Source of the DNA: Streptomyces roseoverticillatus
Lineage (GTDB): Bacteria; Actinomycetota; Actinomycetes; Streptomycetales; Streptomycetaceae
Direction of reading: 5' to 3'
Assembly: GCF_000719265.1 (NCBI RefSeq)
Contig: NZ_JOFL01000003.1
Coordinates: forward strand, 248,001 to 312,000
Length of the DNA: 64,000 nt
The number at the start of each line of letters is the position of its first letter. The first letter of the stretch is position 1. Under the pieces are notes generated by a model. It did no database searches and was not told the origin of the DNA. It saw only the letters and a list, made by a program, of their open reading frames with translations. Below, piece by piece: positions 58,288 through 64,000 of this stretch. The position numbers and the translations under genes were made by a program.

Positions 58288-59270
58288 CCCGGCGGCGGGC
58301 CCGGTTCCCGGCCTGGCGGCCGACCAGGTTTCCGGCCTGGCGGCGGACCCGGCCGTTCTGGGCCGGCGCGCTGCTCGTCCTCGCCGGCGCCGAGATCGCC
58401 GCCGTGCCGCTGGCACCCGTGTCGGTCCTGGTCGGCCTGGGGCTCGGGGGCATCGCCGCGCTCGGCATCGGGGCCGCGCTCGTCGCGGCGGGCCTGTTCC
58501 TGTGGTTCCTGCCGCACACCCGGCACTACGTCGGGATGCACGCGGTGATCCTGTCGGTGCTGTCCTTCGCGGTGACGAACCTGGGCGGGTTCTTCGCCGG
58601 CATGCTGCTGGGGATCGCGGGCGGCGCGATGGGCTTCGCGTGGACCCCGGAACGGCCGCGGGAAGAACCCCCGGAGCAGCCTTCACAGCCCGGCGAACCG
58701 CTGGGGCACCCGCCGCAGAAGGCCCTGGCGATCGGCCTCCCCTTCGTGCTCCTCGCGGCGACCGCCCTCCCCGCGCCCGGCCCTCCCCCGCGGGCCCCCG
58801 GCCCCGTGATCGCCCCGCGCACGCCGCCGACCGTGACCACGACCCGCTTCGCCCCGGACGGCTTCACGCTCGCCCGCGTCGCCGAGGTGCCGACCGCCGG
58901 CGGCCCGCGCAGGGCGATGGTGCTGACCATGCGGGCGGCGTCCCTGCGGGACTACCGGCTGCGGACGCGGGACGGCGGCGGCGCCGAACTGGCCCTGTCG
59001 GCCGACGAGCTGAGGCTCGGCGGGCAGGTGACGCTGTACCTCACCCGCCTCACCGGCTGCGTCCAGGGCGCCCTCTGCCTCACGTTCACGCCGGACCGGC
59101 TGCCCGTTCCGCCGGTTGCGCCGCCGTTCGTCTTCATGACGGACGTGACGGCGGAGCAGGCGCTGGTGACGAGCGGCACCATCGGTGCCGACGGCCTGGT
59201 CCTCAGGCCCGGCCGTTCCCCTGCTCCCCCTCCGGCCGCTCCCCCACCGGTCGCTCCCCCACCGCCGTGA
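58278..59270 (+). CDS. DUF6114-type membrane protein with Pro-rich tail
   Basis: This 330-aa protein has an Arg/Trp-rich start with an RFPAWR repeat, three to four spans (about residues 25-115), a Pro-rich linker and an outside domain. The last 25 residues are almost only Pro/Ala. It overlaps the DUF6230 gene by 10 nt. The pair is probably a membrane-anchored complex of unknown function. The 3' end overlaps the convergent PadR gene by 68 nt, where the Pro-rich tail mirrors the PadR tail. Confidence 0.78.
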   Translation: MFLTRRRARFPAWRPTRFPAWRRTRPFWAGALLVLAGAEIAAVPLAPVSVLVGLGLGGIAALGIGAALVAAGLFLWFLPHTRHYVGMHAVILSVLSFAVTNLGGFFAGMLLGIAGGAMGFAWTPERPREEPPEQPSQPGEPLGHPPQKALAIGLPFVLLAATALPAPGPPPRAPGPVIAPRTPPTVTTTRFAPDGFTLARVAEVPTAGGPRRAMVLTMRAASLRDYRLRTRDGGGAELALSADELRLGGQVTLYLTRLTGCVQGALCLTFTPDRLPVPPVAPPFVFMTDVTAEQALVTSGTIGADGLVLRPGRSPAPPPAAPPPVAPPPP

Positions 59271-59781
59271 GCGCCTCGGTGAGCCACTCCGTCCAGAAGG
59301 CCTCCAGGCCGATGCCGCCGCGCAGCACCGCGTGGCGCAGCCGGTCCTCCTCGCTGTCGCGCTCCGGCGGGAAGTCGCGTTCCTCGATCGCCCGGTACTC
59401 GGCCAGCTGGCGCCGGTGCAGGTCCAGGTGGCGCCGCAGCTCCTCCGCCAGGCCGGCCGTGCCCACGACGGCCGCGGCGCGCATGCGCAGCAGGAGGGGT
59501 TCGCGGACGGGCCGGGGGTCGTCGGCCTCGGCGACCCACGAGGTGAGCGCGGCCCGGCCGGCGGGCAGGACCTCGTACTCCTTCTTCTGCCCGCGCGCCG
59601 GGGCGGCGGCGGGCAGGGCCCGGATCAGGCCGGCCTGTTCGAGCTTGCCCAGCTCCCGGTAGATCTGCTGGTGCGTGGCGGACCAGAAGTAGCCGATCGA
59701 CTTGTCGAAGCGGCGGGCGAGCTCCAGCCCGGAGGAGGGCTTTTCGAGGAGCGCGGTGAGGATCGCGTGCGGGAGGGACAT
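59203..59781 (-). CDS. PadR-family transcriptional regulator
   Basis: This 192-aa protein has an N-terminal winged helix (LPHAILTALLEKPSSGLELARRF ... GYFWSATHQQIYRELGKLEQAGLI, about residues 3-53) and a C-terminal helical dimerisation domain (about 95-170), as in PadR. It lies 56 bp downstream of the FadH-like gene on the same strand and is probably co-transcribed with it; that gene's promoter palindrome is a candidate target. The C-terminal tail has a GERPVGERPEGE repeat. Confidence 0.9.
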   Translation of the reverse strand: MSLPHAILTALLEKPSSGLELARRFDKSIGYFWSATHQQIYRELGKLEQAGLIRALPAAAPARGQKKEYEVLPAGRAALTSWVAEADDPRPVREPLLLRMRAAAVVGTAGLAEELRRHLDLHRRQLAEYRAIEERDFPPERDSEEDRLRHAVLRGGIGLEAFWTEWLTEALTAVGERPVGERPEGEQGNGRA

Positions 59782-59837
59782 GCCCGCATCCTAAGGACCG
59801 GACGGGAGCGCCGGACGGGGATGCGGGCGGCCGTGCG

Positions 59838-61871
<2,034 letters not shown>

Positions 61872-61914
61872 TCACAGTGCGGTCGTACCAGTTCTAGAGC
61901 CCCCGGGCCGCTTT

Positions 61915-61928
61915 TGCAACCAGTTGCA
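61915..61928. promoter_or_regulatory. Palindrome upstream of the FadH-like gene
   Basis: TGCAACCAGTTGCA is a perfect 6+2+6 inverted repeat, 56 bp before the FadH-like start and within AT-rich promoter-like sequence. The PadR regulator downstream, or a TetR-type regulator in trans, could bind it. Confidence 0.5.
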
Positions 61929-62029
61929 TAAGGTCCTGCACCGTTTCAAGATCAACTACAACTTTACCAATCCTTGGTGTTGTTGACCCAATCCATGCAC
62001 GAGCCTCAAGATCACCCCCCGGAATCACT

Positions 62030-62057
62030 GGTTCCGCCCCATGGAACCCGTGGTTCC
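62030..62057. promoter_or_regulatory. GGTTCC/GGAACC repeats before the secreted protein gene
   Basis: GGTTCC (62030), GGAACC (62043) and GGTTCC (62052) form alternating inverted repeats 31-58 bp before the TTG start. A regulator site or a short leader hairpin is likely. Confidence 0.4.
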
Positions 62058-62087
62058 CTCACGTGAGTTGAGAGGCAGGAGATCACT

Positions 62088-62759
62088 TTGAACAAGCAGG
62101 CAATGCGCAACGGCGCCAGACTGGCGGCTCTTTCGGCGGCCGCACTCGGGCTGATGGCGGCCATGGCCGCCCCGGCCGCCGCCGACGACCAGCCCACGCG
62201 CAAGCAGCTCATAGCCGACTGCTCGTCCGGCGAGGGGAAGTGCAGCTTCAACGACCCCGTGCTCGGCAAGGCGTTCCTCGGCGAGTTCCGCCAGGTGTCC
62301 AACTCGCTCTACAACTGCAGCAGCTCGGACGCCACGCAGTCGATGGGCTGGTCCGACTCGGTGGGGTCGTCGGACTCCGTCGGCGTCTCCGTCACGGCCG
62401 GCGGCAAGATCGCGGGCATCGTGGACGTCAGCGTGACCGCGAACTACGGCCACACCTGGTCGAGCAACCACGAAGAGAACAGCTCGCTGAACATGACGGT
62501 GAAGCCCGGCGAGGTCGGCTGGATCTCCCGCGCCCAGGTCATGCAGACCGTCTCGGGCACGTGGCAGACCCACTACGACAGCCCGAAGTGGGGCCACTAC
62601 TACTGGTACGTGCCGGACACCATCACCGGCCCGGCCGCCAACGGCACGGACGGCAAGAGCAACGCGGTGGTCGTCAAGTCCCGCAAGATGACCGCCGAGG
62701 AGAAGGCGTCCTGTTCCGCCGGCAGCAAGTCGGGCCGGGCGTTCGTCGCCAAGCGCTGA
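62088..62759 (+). CDS. Secreted protein, possible aerolysin/ETX-MTX2-type pore-former
   Basis: This 223-aa protein has a Sec signal peptide with cleavage near APAAA-DD (residue 32). The mature part has a Ser-rich stretch with alternating residues, GWSDSVGSSDSVGVSVTAGG (about 86-105), then DVSVTANYGHTW and NHEENSSLNMTVKPGEVGW. This pattern, an amphipathic Ser/Thr hairpin followed by YG-xxW and a V-PG turn, is seen in aerolysin-family pore-forming proteins. The homology is my reading of pattern, not established. Four Cys are present. TTG 62088 is the start because AGGAG lies 6 nt upstream; the next in-frame ATG (62103) has none. Confidence 0.65.
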   Translation: MNKQAMRNGARLAALSAAALGLMAAMAAPAAADDQPTRKQLIADCSSGEGKCSFNDPVLGKAFLGEFRQVSNSLYNCSSSDATQSMGWSDSVGSSDSVGVSVTAGGKIAGIVDVSVTANYGHTWSSNHEENSSLNMTVKPGEVGWISRAQVMQTVSGTWQTHYDSPKWGHYYWYVPDTITGPAANGTDGKSNAVVVKSRKMTAEEKASCSAGSKSGRAFVAKR

Positions 62760-62774
62760 CGCGCCGGCCCGTGA

Positions 62775-62813
62775 CCCCGTGCGGCGGCGGAGTGCTCCCG
62801 CCGCCGCACGGGG
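62775..62813. terminator. Perfect 16-bp bidirectional hairpin between convergent genes
   Basis: Arms 62775-62790 and 62798-62813 are perfectly complementary around a 7-base loop. It lies between the stops at 62759 and 62837 and should terminate both the secreted-protein gene and the P450 gene. Confidence 0.85.
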
Positions 62814-62836
62814 CGTCCCGGATCACCAGGCCCGGA

Positions 62837-64000
62837 TCACCAGGTGACGGGCATCCCCGCGGGCATGATGGCCATGCGGTTGGGCACCCACGGGACCTCG
62901 TCCGCCGGCACCGCGAGGCGCAGGCCCGGCAGGTGGTCCAGCAGGGCCTGGAACGCCGTCTCGGACTGGCGGCGGACCAGGTGCGCGCCCGGGCAGTGGT
63001 GCCGCCCGTAGCCGAAGCGCAGGTGCGGGTTGGGCGACCGGGTGGGGTCGAAGTCCCCGGCGTCGTCGAAGACGCCGGGGTCGAAGTTGACGGCGTCGAG
63101 GGAGAGCAGGATCAGGTCCCCCTCCTTGACGGCCGCCGTGCCGAGCTTGTCGTCCTGCGTGACGAAGCGCGGGATGGCGTTGCCGAGGACGACGCTGCAG
63201 CGCAGCAGTTCCTCGACGCACCGGGGCATGAGCTCCGGCTGGGCGCGCAGGGTGTCCATGAGCTCCGGGCGCCGGAGGAGGTTGAGGGCCGCGACGCCGA
63301 GGAAGCTCGCGAAGTCCTCGTAGCTGGTGACCCAGAGCATGGCCGCGATGTTCGAGAACTGCTTCTCGTCGAGCGCCTGCTGCCGGCCGTCGAGCTCCTC
63401 GCGGTCGTTGAGGTCGGCGAGGCGGTCCAGGAGGCCGCGGGGCTCGGCCGGGCGGGCGGCGGTGTACTCCTGCATGTAGACGCGGAGCTCCTCCCAGTTC
63501 CGGGCGAGCTCCTCGTCGGTGGCCGTCTTCATGGTCAGGTCGAGGTCGGCGCGGACGGCCAGCCAGTGCCGGTCCTCGAAGGGCAGGCCCAGCAGGCGGC
63601 ACATGCACTGGGCGGCGACCCATTCGGCGAAGTGGTGCTGGAGGTCGCCGGGGGCGCCCTCGCGGACCATGGCGTCCAGGCCCTGGACGGTGATCCCGGC
63701 GACCCAGTCGGCCGGCAGGTCGGGCTGCTTGCGGCCGAGCGCCTTCAGGACCTCGTCGCGCAGCCCGGCGCGCTGCAGGTGGTTCATGGCGTCCAGCAGC
63801 TCGGGCGCGAGGATCGGGGCGTCCTGGGTCGGGCCGCCGGGGACGCCCAGCACCGACCGGGCGAACTTGCGCTCCCGCAGCACCTGCTGGGCGAGCTCGT
63901 AACCGGTGACCAGCCAGGCCTCGCCGCCCGCGTTGGTGCGGACCCTGGCCACGGGGCACCGGCTCCGGAGGTCGTGGAGTTCGGGGGCGAGCCGGTCGCC
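62837..64000 (-). CDS. Cytochrome P450 with unusual I-helix, 5' truncated
   Basis: The frame is open to the right edge with 387 visible residues; only about 15-30 N-terminal residues should be missing. ExxR is in EELLR near visible residue 265, and the heme loop FGYGRHHCPGAHLVR is near 327-341. The I-helix consensus AGxETT is here TSYEDF: the acid is kept but both the Gly and the Thr are replaced, as in some biosynthetic P450s with non-standard chemistry. Proteins with this type of N-terminus (ELHDLRSRCPVARVRT) are usual in Streptomyces secondary metabolism. A 14-bp direct duplication spans its stop codon region (62818-62844). Confidence 0.9.
   Translation of the reverse strand, partial: GDRLAPELHDLRSRCPVARVRTNAGGEAWLVTGYELAQQVLRERKFARSVLGVPGGPTQDAPILAPELLDAMNHLQRAGLRDEVLKALGRKQPDLPADWVAGITVQGLDAMVREGAPGDLQHHFAEWVAAQCMCRLLGLPFEDRHWLAVRADLDLTMKTATDEELARNWEELRVYMQEYTAARPAEPRGLLDRLADLNDREELDGRQQALDEKQFSNIAAMLWVTSYEDFASFLGVAALNLLRRPELMDTLRAQPELMPRCVEELLRCSVVLGNAIPRFVTQDDKLGTAAVKEGDLILLSLDAVNFDPGVFDDAGDFDPTRSPNPHLRFGYGRHHCPGAHLVRRQSETAFQALLDHLPGLRLAVPADEVPWVPNRMAIMPAGMPVTW

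Overview
This window is high-GC actinobacterial DNA with strong third-position GC bias, GTG/TTG starts, 4-nt ATGA/GTGA gene overlaps and typical Streptomyces families (DUF6230/DUF6114, DUF574-type SAM methyltransferases, ABATE/CGNR regulators, DmdR/IdeR-type iron boxes). It is most likely from a Streptomyces chromosome, in an accessory region dense in specialised metabolism. No tRNA, rRNA, CRISPR array, insertion sequence or prophage was seen. Both ends cut genes: a fused FhuB-like permease at the left and a cytochrome P450 at the right.

Layout. (1) 1-15.1 kb is a siderophore locus: fused FecCD permease, Fes-like esterase, DHA2 exporter, MbtH protein, a C-A-T-C-A-T-TE NRPS, an M20 amidohydrolase, a siderophore-binding lipoprotein and an ABC ATPase, with two iron-box-like operators. 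The second A domain reads as threonine and the first has acidic pocket residues suited to a basic residue. Together with the esterase this suggests a griseobactin/streptobactin-like catechol trilactone. Its DHB genes are not in the window. (2) 15.3-24.5 kb is mixed: cupin, a small sigma-like protein coupled to an unknown protein, SAM methyltransferase, GT-C mannosyltransferase, a GntR-controlled ABC-2 system, an ABATE regulator, AzlCD and an RraA-fold protein. (3) 24.8-29.8 kb is the most unusual locus. Three tandem ORFs encode the identical 19-residue peptide MKKTIKVRKNSNYLGTLLG, each with its own Shine-Dalgarno sequence and differing only by synonymous or start/stop codon changes. They lie between two 356-residue paralogues that look like M29-aminopeptidase-fold proteins, one with all metal ligands and one without. 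An S9 peptidase follows and an MFS exporter lies upstream. I recognise no known RiPP class. (4) 32.1-42.8 kb is a polyyne-type cluster: FAAL, three membrane desaturases, ACP, hydrolase, rubredoxin, P450, hot-dog thioesterase, divergent KAS III, and possibly a 2OG dioxygenase. (5) 43-48.2 kb holds mtnC-mtnB, a TRIC-type membrane protein, a class I terpene synthase, an L,D-transpeptidase and panD. (6) 48.5-57.7 kb is a single-module highly reducing PKS (KS-AT-DH-MT-ER-KR-ACP) coupled to a thioester reductase. Its AT domain carries a roughly 150-residue repeat insertion. (7) 57.7-64 kb holds DUF6230/DUF6114 proteins, a PadR regulator, a FadH-like dienoyl-CoA reductase, a secreted protein resembling aerolysin-type pore formers, and the partial P450.

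How they work together: the left locus should make, export, re-import and hydrolyse an iron chelator under iron control. The peptide locus looks like a self-contained operon, with a strong hairpin after the peptide array that could give a high peptide-to-enzyme ratio. The polyyne and PKS loci each form tightly overlapped operons. Functions are inferred from motifs and context only; no database search was possible.
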